Shown: positions 31,926 to 41,135 of the stretch, piece by piece
Position numbering within the stretch: the first letter of the stretch is position 1
How the letters are laid out: each line of letters begins with the position of its first letter
Assembly: GCA_049366715.1 (NCBI GenBank)
Contig: JBMNCQ010000063.1
Coordinates: forward strand, 1 to 56,713
Direction of reading: 5' to 3'
Length of the DNA stretch: 56,713 bases
Origin: JBMNCQ01 sp049366715
GTDB taxonomy: Bacteria; Bacillota; Peptococcia; Peptococcales; BICA1-8
Made by a program: the position numbers and the translations under genes
The notes under the pieces: model-generated
Database searches by the model: none
What the model was told of the DNA's origin: nothing
The model's input: the letters and a program-made list of their open reading frames with translations, nothing else

Positions 31926-33662
31926 TTAGGGCTGGATCGGCAGTGAAAAGAAAAAGCGGACGCCATCTTTTGTATTTTCCACACCATAAACCGCATGATG
32001 AAGCTCCAGTATTTCTTTGGATATGGAAAGTCCCAGACCCATACCTGCTTTGGAGGTCCGTGCCTCGACACGGTAGAATTGGTCCCAGATCTTTTTCCTT
32101 TCTTCCTCCGATATTGGGTTCCCTTGATTTTCTACGCTGATTTGTGCTGTCTGCCCATGGCAGTTTACAGCAATTACAATTGCATGTCCATACTCCGTAT
32201 GCCGGATTGCATTTGTAAGAAAATTAGTTATAACGCGGCTGATGAGTCCCTTATGCCCTATCACCATCCGGGAACATACTCCTAAGGTAAGAGACAGATT
32301 TTTCTCCTTTATTTGTTCAGTCAGCGACCTGCTTGCTTCGGTAATCACTTTATCTATTTCAAAAGGGGCCATCTCCGGCTTATAGGTACCGGATTCAAAC
32401 TTAGCCAGATCCAGCATATTAACAACCAGCAAGTCCATCCGCTGTATTTCGTCTTCCATTGCCTGAAAGTAATGTTCCCTTTTCCCGGCTGCAATCCCAT
32501 CTTTTAAAATAGATAGACAATTTTTAAAAACAGCAAGAGGTGTTTTCAGCTCATGAGATACCCCGGCAATGAATTCCTTCCGTGTATTTTCCAATTGCTT
32601 CTCTTTATCAAGATCCTGTTTCAACTGATTAATATACGCTTCTATCTGGTTCGACAGGTAATTGATATTTCCGGATAATTGACCAATTTCATCCTCGGAA
32701 CGCACCGGCAGCTTTTCCGTGAAATCCATGTTTGCTATTTTTCCTGTAATCTGGTTGATGGATATTAGCGGTTTGGCCAGCCACTTAGAAAAAACAAATG
32801 CCAAAAATATGATCCATAAAAATGCAAATCCAAAAAAGTAAGGATAGAATTGCCGGATAACCGCTATTGCTTCATCGACCGGCTGAAGAGAAACCATAGC
32901 AAAAATATATCCCGTTACCCCATTTTCAAGAACCGGTTTAATCATTATCTTATATTCCGCAAAATTTTCTATTACACTAAGTTCTTCTACACGCTGAAGA
33001 GGGTTCGCATCATCAGCGAGCAGACCGGCCTGAAACCCTTTTATCTGTTCCAAAAAATAACGTTCCCGGTAAGGAAACGAAATATATTCTGTTCGTTCCG
33101 GAAATACAGTTTTCGTTATCGTTCCCCTGTATAGGCCGGTACTAAGGTGGCCATAAGCTTGATCGGCATGAGGACCGTGAAGCTTATTGGCAATGTTTAA
33201 ATTTACCACTCCCGTGGAATCAGTCTGTATATGATAAGGTATCCTTTCCTCTGCTATATTAACTGTATCAATAATCACCTCATCACCGACTTTTAATGAA
33301 GAGAGTACATCGGAAGAAAATTCGCCTTCAAAGGAATACATCGGTATTCGCAAAATATCCTGTGCTTCATTCCCCAATTTCACTTCGATATAGTAACTTT
33401 CTACATCGCTGATACGTCCGAATTCATCTAGTTTTGCTATCCAGATATGGTTATTCTTATAGAGTTCGGCCGCTGCCGCGGCCGCTCCTTTTTTCGTTAC
33501 TATGTCCGGGTACTCATTCATATATGTTTTGAGAGTGTTCGCTTTCTCCTTAATGTAATATTTCTCAAAAAAGTAATTTTGCGCGATCCCAATAAATAAA
33601 AGCATCGTGGAGAATATTAGAACTGTCAGCGCAAACCATTTAAAAACAATACTTTTTTTCAT
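31926..33662 (-). CDS. Sensor histidine kinase, 578 residues
   Basis: A membrane kinase with TM1 at about residues 8-28, a large extracellular sensor (about 30-275), TM2 (about 277-297), HAMP (ISINQITGKIANMDF, about 300-350), HisKA with AGVSHELKTPLAVF (about 368-381), and HATPase with NFLTNAIRHTEYG (about 484) and GMGLGLSI (about 543). The start overlaps the response-regulator stop by 4 nt (ATGA). The large sensor domain distinguishes it from the VanS gene. It may govern the SGNH-MBOAT genes just downstream; that is inference from position. Confidence 0.9.
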   Translation of the reverse strand: MKKSIVFKWFALTVLIFSTMLLFIGIAQNYFFEKYYIKEKANTLKTYMNEYPDIVTKKGAAAAAAELYKNNHIWIAKLDEFGRISDVESYYIEVKLGNEAQDILRIPMYSFEGEFSSDVLSSLKVGDEVIIDTVNIAEERIPYHIQTDSTGVVNLNIANKLHGPHADQAYGHLSTGLYRGTITKTVFPERTEYISFPYRERYFLEQIKGFQAGLLADDANPLQRVEELSVIENFAEYKIMIKPVLENGVTGYIFAMVSLQPVDEAIAVIRQFYPYFFGFAFLWIIFLAFVFSKWLAKPLISINQITGKIANMDFTEKLPVRSEDEIGQLSGNINYLSNQIEAYINQLKQDLDKEKQLENTRKEFIAGVSHELKTPLAVFKNCLSILKDGIAAGKREHYFQAMEDEIQRMDLLVVNMLDLAKFESGTYKPEMAPFEIDKVITEASRSLTEQIKEKNLSLTLGVCSRMVIGHKGLISRVITNFLTNAIRHTEYGHAIVIAVNCHGQTAQISVENQGNPISEEERKKIWDQFYRVEARTSKAGMGLGLSISKEILELHHAVYGVENTKDGVRFFFSLPIQP

Positions 33663-34333
33663 AGCCGTTCCTCTTCGAATTTATATCCCCAGCGGATAAC
33701 CGTAACAATGCAACTGCCTTTACTGCCCAGCTTGGCACGCAGGTTTCTGATATGGCTGTTTATTGTCTTTTCATCACCATAAAAATCATAACCCCATATT
33801 TTAGCGATCAGTTGCTCTCTGGTAACTACAATCCCTCCATTTTGCATTAAGTAAGCGAGAATTTCAAATTCTGTATGAGTCAGATTAATTGTAAGGCCAT
33901 CCACAGAAACAAGTCTTGAGCCCATATTTATAACAATGCCGCCGGCTGATATCAGCATTCCATCCACAGTACCCGAGTATTTTTCAAGAAACCGTTTCAC
34001 TTTTGCCATCAAAACACGGGGACTATATGGTTTGATCAGATAATCATCCGCTCCCAGTTCATATCCCAGGAGAGAGTCATCTTCATCTGAACGGGCGGTC
34101 AAAATAATTATAGGGATATGGGAATTTTTCCGTATTCTGCGGCATACCGACCAACCGTCAACCTTCGGCAGAACAATATCTAATATGACTAGATCAACGG
34201 AATTTACTTGAAACAGTTCTATAGCTTTTTCTCCATCTGCGGCCGCTAATACCTGATATCCATCCTCAATTAAATAATCTATTATCACTTCACGTAAGAT
34301 ATCTTCATCTTCAACAACCAGTATTTTATTCAT
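33659..34333 (-). CDS. OmpR family response regulator
   Basis: A 224-residue regulator. Receiver: VVEDED at about residues 5-10, phospho-Asp in VILDIVLPKVDG (about 53), Lys in DDYLIKPYSP (about 102). DNA-binding winged helix (about 130-222) with NLTHTEFEILAYL and TINSHIRNLRAKLG. It is paired with the histidine kinase that follows and overlaps it. The 160-nt gap upstream (34334-34495) shows no clear operator. Confidence 0.9.
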   Translation of the reverse strand: MNKILVVEDEDILREVIIDYLIEDGYQVLAAADGEKAIELFQVNSVDLVILDIVLPKVDGWSVCRRIRKNSHIPIIILTARSDEDDSLLGYELGADDYLIKPYSPRVLMAKVKRFLEKYSGTVDGMLISAGGIVINMGSRLVSVDGLTINLTHTEFEILAYLMQNGGIVVTREQLIAKIWGYDFYGDEKTINSHIRNLRAKLGSKGSCIVTVIRWGYKFEEERL

Positions 34334-34495
34334 TTATACCTCCATCGTTACCCTTCGAACCATAATTCTTCAGCAGAGCTACGCACTCAACATGCATTAC
34401 CACATAGATATTATCTAATTTAACAAACATATTATCTTTGCGGGTAATTTTTTAATTTTTACCCCAGGGATAACTTTCGCGAAATATTATACTGC

Positions 34496-35404
34496 TTAAA
34501 TATTGTCTGTTTCCAGCACTTTCTTGGCCATCTTAACATATTCCTCCACACCAGATATCACTGCAAACTCTGCAATTGAAACCGGGTATGCAGCTACCAT
34601 TTCAATAATATGCTCTTTCATTTTTGGCCAATAATATCCACCGGCTTCTTTGTAGGCCATAATTAGCTTCTCAAGTCCTTCTTCTCTGAAAGCCTTATAA
34701 TGAAAAACAAAGTCATTTGAAATATCTGTAACCTTAACTTCGGTCCAATCGATTAATCCGGTCACATTAGCCTCTTTATCAATCATAACATGACCTGCAT
34801 GAACATCACCATGAATCAGTCCGGTTTTCTCAGGCCACATTTCATCATCATTAATCCATGCCTTCCATCTGTTCCATAGATTCTCACCCACCCCAAACTG
34901 TGCTTTTACCTCATCCATACGCTGCTTCATTGATATTCTTGCTTCCTCCGGTGTCTGCACTTCCAGGCCAAAAACAGCGGCTTTATCACTAGGTATGCTA
35001 TGAAGCTCTGCTAACACTCTACCCAGAGACTTGTGAAATGCTTCCGGAACATTGTTCATATCTAGCTCCCAAACATAGTTCCCTATATTGTGATCTATAG
35101 TTCCCGCCGGCACACCGGCTAGCTTCTGGTAAGCTATTAGCTCGTCTGTGTAAATGATCCAGTTTGGTGCTTGAAAAGATTTATCATACTGATTAACCAA
35201 ATCCAATGCTTGTTTTTCTACCTTTGTTCTTGGCATCACATCTTCCCGCCTGGGTAATCTAACAACCCAATCAATTCCACTTTTATCTTGCGCAAATACT
35301 ACTTGAAAATCAAGGCCGGATTCATTAAACTGCATTGTTTCTTCCTTTAGCATAAGATTATGTTTTTTAGCTATTTCGTGAATTTGTTTAATATCTTTAC
35401 TCAT
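34496..35404 (-). CDS. mph(B): Macrolide 2'-phosphotransferase, Mph(B) type
   Basis: A 302-residue cytosolic kinase that inactivates macrolides by phosphorylating the desosamine 2'-OH with GTP. Long stretches look near-identical to Mph(B) as I recall it, for example RLPRREDVMPRTKVEKQALD (about residues 48-67) and the catalytic GLIHGDVHAGHVMIDKEANV (about 200-219) followed by GLIDWTE with the metal-binding Asp. The length equals that of Mph(B). The ATG at 35404 follows AGGAGTG; the earlier start at 35425 is rejected. It lies after a truncated hydrolase gene and a TetR gene on the same strand and may share their promoter. Presumably a working resistance gene. Confidence 0.9.
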   Translation of the reverse strand: MSKDIKQIHEIAKKHNLMLKEETMQFNESGLDFQVVFAQDKSGIDWVVRLPRREDVMPRTKVEKQALDLVNQYDKSFQAPNWIIYTDELIAYQKLAGVPAGTIDHNIGNYVWELDMNNVPEAFHKSLGRVLAELHSIPSDKAAVFGLEVQTPEEARISMKQRMDEVKAQFGVGENLWNRWKAWINDDEMWPEKTGLIHGDVHAGHVMIDKEANVTGLIDWTEVKVTDISNDFVFHYKAFREEGLEKLIMAYKEAGGYYWPKMKEHIIEMVAAYPVSIAEFAVISGVEEYVKMAKKVLETDNI

Positions 35405-35439
35405 TAAAATCACTCCTATCCGCAACTTGTAGATAGTAA

Positions 35440-35796
35440 TTATGAACTTGATGCATTTTTTGATATCTCATTAATAATTTCATCCCAATCATTATTGGGT
35501 AGCTCATGCCCGGTACCATCCAGCGTCACTAATACAGCATTGGGTATAATTTTAGAAAGATGCACGCCATGCTCATACGGTATGACAGGGTCTGCTGTTC
35601 CATGAATTACCACTGTAGGAGCATTGATTTCATCAGTTCTTGACAAATACGAACCCCATCCTCTTATAAATCCGTGATTCTCCATACTCTGCAAATTACC
35701 AGCTCTATCAAATTCTTTTTCATTCAGTCTTCTTATTTTCTTTTCATCAAATACATGTTTAGGTCCGATAAGAATTTTGCTTTTTTTGCTTATCAC
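35440..35796 (-). pseudogene. C-terminal part of an alpha/beta hydrolase
   Basis: The fragment carries the cap region and catalytic C-terminal half: INAPTVVIHGTADPVIPYEH has the catalytic Asp segment, and DGTGHELPNNDW carries the catalytic His. The N-terminal half with the oxyanion hole and nucleophilic Ser is missing and no ribosome site is present, so the gene is truncated. Intact relatives have about 270-300 residues. It lies between the TetR and mph genes. Confidence 0.7.
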
Positions 35797-35837
35797 CGCT
35801 TTTCTACTTTCATTTGCTAATCATTACCTAGACCAAA

Positions 35838-36437
35838 TTAAAGCCGGGCAATTTGATTGGCAACAGCTTCGAATAATAACTCTCTAATCCTTTGATAATT
35901 ATCTTGCTGTATATCTCCTTTTTGAGAACCTAGTAATAAAGCTGATCTTAAAACTCCAGCTATAACACCCGGGTCTTCATCGATAATCTCCTCAGAATCT
36001 TGACGTGACTTAATAAACTCCATTAGCGGAACAATACTTCTCAAATTTTCAGAACCACTATATTGTGCATTTAGTTTTCGTGATACAATTTTATATTCTT
36101 CAAGGTCATAAATCAGCCTTTGGGTTAATATTTTCGATTCCAATTCCAAGGCCATTTTATTTAAATATGTCTTTATAGCTGAATGTATATCCGTTGCTGC
36201 TTTAACCTCCGGCCAAACCTGCTTTTCTATTTGCTCTCCCTCATGTGCTAATAGTTCCATATATAGCATTTCTTTTGACTCGAAAAATACATAAAAAGTA
36301 CTCTTCGCAATTCCAACAGAGGAAGTAAGATCTTCAATAGAAGTACTTTTAAAACCCTTATCTATGAAAAAGCGATATGCCTTATGAAATAATTCTTCTC
36401 TAATTTGTTTTTTCTCAGATTCAGTGAATTTTGCCAT
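35838..36437 (-). CDS. TetR/AcrR family transcriptional regulator
   Basis: A regulator of about 199 residues with a clear helix-turn-helix (TSIEDLTSSVGIAKSTFYVF then FESKEML, about residues 30-57). The start at 36437 follows GGAGGT; the longer frame to 36482 lacks a ribosome site. It precedes the hydrolase fragment and mph gene on the same strand. It does not obviously resemble the MphR(A) macrolide sensor. About 70 bp around its stop codon are duplicated at 42533-42602. Confidence 0.85.
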   Translation of the reverse strand: MAKFTESEKKQIREELFHKAYRFFIDKGFKSTSIEDLTSSVGIAKSTFYVFFESKEMLYMELLAHEGEQIEKQVWPEVKAATDIHSAIKTYLNKMALELESKILTQRLIYDLEEYKIVSRKLNAQYSGSENLRSIVPLMEFIKSRQDSEEIIDEDPGVIAGVLRSALLLGSQKGDIQQDNYQRIRELLFEAVANQIARL

Positions 36438-36575
36438 TTCTAAATCTACCTCCCTGCAAAAATACAAAAACATATTTTTCATTTGTTTTTATAATAGTAA
36501 AAAATTATCTAAATGTAAATATTTATATTCTCAAATAAAAAAGCCTACTCAGAACTAAATCCAAGTTAGCCATCG

Positions 36576-36702
36576 TTACCATTTGATTCCCTCCAAATCC
36601 GCAAGAGAATCCTGTACGCGCTCTTTGACTACCCTACCGTTTTTCATTTCCATCAACCGGTCGGCAAGGGATGCCGCCAGAGAATTATGGGCAATAAAAC
36701 CC
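36576..36702 (-). pseudogene. C-terminal remnant of a MacB/LolD-type ABC ATPase
   Basis: The minus-strand frame reads AHNSLAASLADRLMEMKNGR then VVKERVQDSLADLEGIKW and stops at 36576. This is the switch-His and tail region of ATPases that pair with FtsX-type permeases. Everything upstream, including both Walker motifs, is missing. Confidence 0.55.
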
Positions 36703-36732
36703 TCAAATGCTTTTTGCACTTGAAGGCTTTAT
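36694..36732 (-). terminator. Imperfect hairpin between two gene remnants
   Basis: ATAAAACCCTCAAATGC (36694-36710) pairs with GCACTTGAAGGCTTTAT (36716-36732) with a few mismatches or G-T pairs and a 5-nt loop. It may be an old terminator or a short mobile-element end. Confidence 0.35.
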
Positions 36733-36920
36733 TCGTTACAATCTTCATATTGTGGAAGATGATAAAACACAGGAAACACAAGTCCGCTCTTTTCATCACT
36801 GAAATCTTATGTCCTACTTTTTACCGCCTGCGGAATAGATATCAGCTCTCTGCCCAACCTTTTTGCAACATAAAGGCTGTTTCTTGTTGCCGTAAAATAT
36901 AAAAGCTTCCTTTTCTTCAT
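36729..36920 (-). pseudogene. N-terminal remnant of an EFR1-type flavodoxin/ferredoxin protein
   Basis: From the ATG at 36920 the frame reads KKRKLLYFTATRNSLYVAKR then LGRELISIPQAV, a flavodoxin-type FMN loop as in EFR1 family ferrodoxins. An in-frame stop follows, then DFSDEKSGLVFPVFYH before the frame ends at 36729. The rest of the gene, including the ferredoxin clusters, is gone. Confidence 0.6.
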
Positions 36921-37017
36921 CTCTAATGTTTTTAATTTATTTTATCCTTTCCAAAACCACCAACTGATTCGACAAAGTACAGGTATCTATATCGATTGCA
37001 GGGCATATTGCGGGGTT

Positions 37018-37926
37018 TTAGTCTATAAGCAGGACGAGTTTTCCGCGCAGATGTCCCGCTTCGCTCACTTCGTATGCTTTCGCCGCCTCAGTCAAGTGAA
37101 ACGTCTGCCCGACAGTAATCTGCAACTTGCCTGCTGTGTAGAGCTTTAGCAGTTCAATCATTAGCTTATTCGATCGTTCACCTGAGTAAGAAAACTTCAC
37201 GCCGTATTTTTCAGCCCCCATGTCGGCAATGGTTATGATCCGCTCGGTACCTCCCCTTAATTCAATGGATGCCGGTAATGCCCCATGCCCAGATGCATCA
37301 AAGACGGCATCGACGCCTTGTGGCGTGACTTTGCGTACCCGGTCAACGAGGCCCTCCCCATAAGTGACCGGTATTGCACCGAGCGAACGCAGATATTCGT
37401 GATTCTTCTCACTCGCCGTACCGATAACGGTTGCTCCCAAATTTCGGGCTATCTGTACAGCAAAACTGCCCACCCCACCAGCAGCCGCGTGGATGAGTAC
37501 CGTATCACCGGATGTGATGTTTAATTCCTTCAATACCCGGTACGCTGTTTCACCAGCGCCAGGTAAGGATGCGGCCTCCTCCCATGGCATACTTTCCGGC
37601 TTTTTAGCAAAGATCTCGAGCAAGGCGTATTCGGCATATGCTCCGTTGACCGCATAACCGAACACTTCATCGCCAACAGATACATCGGCTACGCCGTCGC
37701 CAACCTGGTCCACCACTCCAGCAACGTCACTACCGGGGATACTCGGAAATTTCGTTTGAAACATGGCTTCCATCCAACCGTGAGTAATTTTCCAATCTAT
37801 CGGGTTCACGCTTGCTGCCCGGACCTTGATACGGACTTGACCAGGACCAGCTTTAGGTTCATCAACATCGGCGAGTCGCAGAACTTCCGGACCTCCAAAT
37901 TCAGAAAACAAAATTGCTTTTGACAT
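37018..37926 (-). CDS. NADPH:quinone oxidoreductase-like MDR protein
   Basis: A 302-residue zinc-independent medium-chain dehydrogenase. Landmarks are the N-terminal GroES-like domain (SVNPIDWKITHG, about residues 35-46; PGSDVAGVV, about 62-70) and the Rossmann domain VLIHAAAGGVGSFAVQIARN (about 143-162) with NADP-binding AAGGVG. No zinc ligands are seen. Such enzymes reduce quinones and enones. AGGAGG precedes the ATG at 37926. A 9-bp palindrome lies about 30-55 nt upstream, but no regulator gene is adjacent. Confidence 0.88.
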   Translation of the reverse strand: MSKAILFSEFGGPEVLRLADVDEPKAGPGQVRIKVRAASVNPIDWKITHGWMEAMFQTKFPSIPGSDVAGVVDQVGDGVADVSVGDEVFGYAVNGAYAEYALLEIFAKKPESMPWEEAASLPGAGETAYRVLKELNITSGDTVLIHAAAGGVGSFAVQIARNLGATVIGTASEKNHEYLRSLGAIPVTYGEGLVDRVRKVTPQGVDAVFDASGHGALPASIELRGGTERIITIADMGAEKYGVKFSYSGERSNKLMIELLKLYTAGKLQITVGQTFHLTEAAKAYEVSEAGHLRGKLVLLID

Positions 37927-37955
37927 GAATAATCCTCCTAAATATAAGTCTATTT

Positions 37956-37980
37956 GCCTATATAAATCTCATATATAGGC
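37956..37980. promoter_or_regulatory. Inverted repeat upstream of the quinone oxidoreductase
   Basis: GCCTATATA (37956-37964) and TATATAGGC (37972-37980) form a perfect 9-bp dyad with a 7-nt spacer about 30 nt before the start codon. It fits an operator for a HxlR-, MarR- or TetR-type repressor encoded elsewhere. Confidence 0.55.
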
Positions 37981-38059
37981 TCGGTTGTCAAGACAAATTT
38001 TATGTACCAACCTAACGAACCATATTTTACCATCTAATTCTTGCAGCTATGCCACCATA

Positions 38060-38166
38060 CTAAGCAATACTGGATAATAATTTTTCTCCAGGAGTTTGAT
38101 AGTTAAGGGTAACATGCAGTTTTGGAAATTGTATTTGCTGTGCTAATTTTAATCCACTGAGTATTC
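38060..38166 (-). pseudogene. Possible C-terminal tail of a DDE transposase
   Basis: A minus-strand frame reads KLAQQIQFPKLHVTLNYQTP then GEKLLSSIA and stops. The LNYQTPGE element resembles the end of IS3-type integrase cores (x-L-x-Y-x-T-P-x-E). Nothing else of that gene is present. The gap 37981-38358 seems to be assembled from IS scars. Confidence 0.3.
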
Positions 38167-38265
38167 GGTTCCCGTTGAGAGCCACCATTCCGGAGGCTTA
38201 GAATCAGGCTTCCGGTAACTGGGAGCCACTATTGTGGTGATAGTTAGAAAACCACCATTCCAGTC

Positions 38266-38358
38266 TTGAAAATCAAGAATCTTGTGGATGAGCAGAAAAG
38301 ACATGCAACTATGCATATCCCTCGTAAACCCGGTGAACAGGTTGAAATAGATTGGAGC
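38266..38358 (+). pseudogene. Fragment of an IS21-family istA transposase
   Basis: The plus-strand frame reads VDEQKRHATMHIPRKPGEQV then EIDW, the segment leading into the first catalytic Asp of IstA transposases. It ends exactly where rph sequence begins. Just upstream, repeated CCACCATTCC/CCACTATT units (38180-38255) resemble IS21 terminal repeats of a subfamily different from the element at 47.3 kb. Confidence 0.55.
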
Positions 38359-40989
38359 CTACTCCAGTATTTCCACATATCCCTCTGTTCCATTCACTCG
38401 AATCTGCTGTCCATCTTTAATATGCTTTGTAGCATTTTCTACCCCCACCACTCCCGGAAGACCATATTCTCGCGTAATGACAGCACCATGGGTCATCAAT
38501 CCGCCCACCTCAGTTACCAATCCTTTCACAGAGACGAATAACGGCGTCCAGCTAGGATCCGTAAATGCCGTTACCAATATGTCTCCTTCTTCAATGATGG
38601 CATCTTCTGCCTTTAAAACTACCCTTGCTCTCCCCTCTATGCTACCTGCTGAAACACCTACACCCGCTAAAGCACCTTGTGGAATATTACCAGCGTTGTA
38701 TTCTCCGAAAATAATTTCACCCTCTGAGGTCATCACCCTAGGCGGCGTTAATTTTTCATAAAACGCATAATCCTCTCTCCTTTTTGTTATGATGCTGTAA
38801 TCCAATTTTTTAGTTCTAATAACTTCTCTAAGCTCATCAAAATACAAATAAAAAATATCCCCCCGCTCCTTAATAACACCATTTTGCACAAGAATATCCG
38901 CTTCCTTTAAAAGAACATTCTTATAAATTTGAAACCTTTTTATGAAGGAGTATTTCGGATATTCTCTAAAACCGATGACATTTCGTAAAACACTTATCAT
39001 TCGTTCTGCCTTTTTTGCTTTTCGTTTTCCGCCGGCTAATTCTTCTAATCTTCTCAGCAGCGCCATTTCCTTCTCTTCTGCCTCTCTTCGCCCCTGTTCA
39101 AACTTATCACTTCCGGAATTTCCCTTGGAACTATTGATATTACTTAAGATTATAGGTATAAGTGCCGTTGGCTTTTCAATCCAACGAGGCTTTGTGATAT
39201 CAATTTCACCGGGACAACGCATACCATATTTTTCAAGGAATTTTTTCATAGAATCCCATACCCGATCACCGCCTTCCAATTTACATAGATCATTGATAAA
39301 TGTTTCCTCATTGACCCGGTGGAAATATTCCACTACATCTGGATATTTACGAGCTATATCAGCAATATCTAAAAGTTCAAGCCCCATTTCTGATGTGACA
39401 TTATTTAATACTGACTTAGAAAGCGTATCAGCAGCATTTTTTTCACCTAAATATTTTTTCATTTTCTTATTAATCCAATTACTTACAAAGCCACCTACCA
39501 GCATCAATCTCATATTTTTGATACCTGTCAGAGTTGATTTTAATTCCTTGGTATCATTTAAAATAAATTCCATTAAGGCATCTCCTGATACCTGTTGTAT
39601 TTTTTGCTCCATGTCTTTTATAAGATCTTCATTATAAGCAATGGTCTCTTCCACTATCTTTTTTATATCGTTTTTTCGATATACTTTGATAGCCGGTATG
39701 ATCCACCCCAATGCTCCTGAACCGGTAATGACAGATCCCTTGCCTTTTGGCATACCCTTTATAAAATCCTTCCTATTCAAGAGATTTACCAGGGCGTTCT
39801 TCATCAAAACATCCCCATTACCTGTGCTGGAAATCAAAATATTTCTTCCTATAGGTGAAGTCAGATCATAGGTTCCATCTATAAAAAGCCTACCCCCTGC
39901 TGGTACTAAATTTTGACCAAACCAAAATGATAACATTTGACAAAAGGACATACCAAGAGGCTTAATATCATCGGTCATCATTTGTAGATGCCCCAAAGAT
40001 ACATATACACGGTTTTTTCCGTCATTTTCCGGTACCGGATAAAGGGTCGTAATAGGCCGGCTCTGAACGATGTAAAACTTTCCTTCGAATAAGCACCATT
40101 CAATATCCTGAGGTCCGGAAAAATGTTTTTCAATTCCTCTGCCCAAAGTTTCAAGCTGTAAAATCTGCTCATCTGTCAGAGTTTGCGTATCCTGTTTTTG
40201 TATGTCAATGGTTCGTTCCTCAGTACCACCATATTCAAGACCATAAATCCCTACTTTTTTAGTGGAAATTTTCTTATTAATTATTTTTCCATTTCGTACC
40301 TTATAGATATCGGCATTGACGAAACCTGAAACCAAAGCCTCCCCCAGTCCAAAACCGGCATCTATAGATAGCACCTTCCTATTAGATGTTATCGGATCGG
40401 CAGTAAACATAATTCCGGAAACTTGTGGAAATATCATTTTCTGTACAACAACTGACAAATATACTTTATCATGCTCAAAATTATTCTGAATACGATAGAT
40501 AACAGCGCGGTCTGTAAATAAGGATACCCAACATTTTCTTACATGTTGAAGAATTGCATCCTTCCCGATTATATTTAAATATGTGTCCTGCTGTCCGGCA
40601 AAGGAAGCTGTGGGCAGGTCTTCGGCAGTAGCGCTGGATCGTACCGCATAAGCATGTTTTTCACCTAACTTTGATATATTTTCACGGATAGCTTCTTCTA
40701 TTTCTTTTATAATCTCTGCCCCCTCAATTACCTCACGAATCTTCTTACTTATTTCTTCAATCTTTTCTTTTTCCGTTACTTTCAGTTGTGATAATTGATC
40801 CAGCAATGAAGAAAATTCCTTATTACATTCCATCGTTCTTTTATAAGCCTCTGTTGTAACACAAAAACCTTCCGGCACCTGTATTCCAGGAATTTCTGAT
40901 AATTTCCCCAAATTAGCTCCTTTGCCGCCTACTTCAGGCAAATGAGCAGCACCATCAATTTCATTAAACATCAACACATACTTACTCAC
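38359..40989 (-). CDS. rph: Rifampicin phosphotransferase
   Basis: A 876-residue dikinase-like enzyme that phosphorylates rifamycins with ATP, giving AMP and phosphate. Three domains are visible: ATP-grasp (VGGKGANLGKLS; AVRSSATAEDLPTASFAGQQ about residues 115-134; FTADPITSNRK; DIEWCLFEGKFYIVQSRPIT near 297-316), a rifamycin-binding middle domain (about 325-750; GMRCPGEIDITKPRWIE), and the phospho-His swivel domain (GGLMTHGAVITREYGLPGVV near 815-834). It aligns almost end to end with the Listeria Rph that I know. The start is GTG at 40989 after AGAGGTG. It is divergent from a TetR gene with a palindrome between. Confidence 0.92.
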   Translation of the reverse strand: MSKYVLMFNEIDGAAHLPEVGGKGANLGKLSEIPGIQVPEGFCVTTEAYKRTMECNKEFSSLLDQLSQLKVTEKEKIEEISKKIREVIEGAEIIKEIEEAIRENISKLGEKHAYAVRSSATAEDLPTASFAGQQDTYLNIIGKDAILQHVRKCWVSLFTDRAVIYRIQNNFEHDKVYLSVVVQKMIFPQVSGIMFTADPITSNRKVLSIDAGFGLGEALVSGFVNADIYKVRNGKIINKKISTKKVGIYGLEYGGTEERTIDIQKQDTQTLTDEQILQLETLGRGIEKHFSGPQDIEWCLFEGKFYIVQSRPITTLYPVPENDGKNRVYVSLGHLQMMTDDIKPLGMSFCQMLSFWFGQNLVPAGGRLFIDGTYDLTSPIGRNILISSTGNGDVLMKNALVNLLNRKDFIKGMPKGKGSVITGSGALGWIIPAIKVYRKNDIKKIVEETIAYNEDLIKDMEQKIQQVSGDALMEFILNDTKELKSTLTGIKNMRLMLVGGFVSNWINKKMKKYLGEKNAADTLSKSVLNNVTSEMGLELLDIADIARKYPDVVEYFHRVNEETFINDLCKLEGGDRVWDSMKKFLEKYGMRCPGEIDITKPRWIEKPTALIPIILSNINSSKGNSGSDKFEQGRREAEEKEMALLRRLEELAGGKRKAKKAERMISVLRNVIGFREYPKYSFIKRFQIYKNVLLKEADILVQNGVIKERGDIFYLYFDELREVIRTKKLDYSIITKRREDYAFYEKLTPPRVMTSEGEIIFGEYNAGNIPQGALAGVGVSAGSIEGRARVVLKAEDAIIEEGDILVTAFTDPSWTPLFVSVKGLVTEVGGLMTHGAVITREYGLPGVVGVENATKHIKDGQQIRVNGTEGYVEILE

Positions 40990-41071
40990 AGGAAACACCT
41001 CTTTGTAAATTTTGAACTAATTTGATTTATTTATTTCATAATACACGGTGCAATAAAATCTTGCAATATAA

Positions 41072-41103
41072 TTTTGAAATTATTTTATTGATATATTTCA
41101 AAA
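41072..41103. promoter_or_regulatory. Operator candidate between rph and its TetR
   Basis: TTTTGAAAT (41072-41080) and ATTTCAAAA (41095-41103) are perfect 9-bp arms with a 14-nt spacer in the divergent promoter region. Confidence 0.5.
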
Positions 41104-41135
41104 AATATATTATTCTATTTATGAGGTGAGTTATC

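Noticed and set aside
38942..39637. Plus-strand frame of 231 codons inside rph
   Set aside because: Antisense shadow; rph aligns through the whole region.
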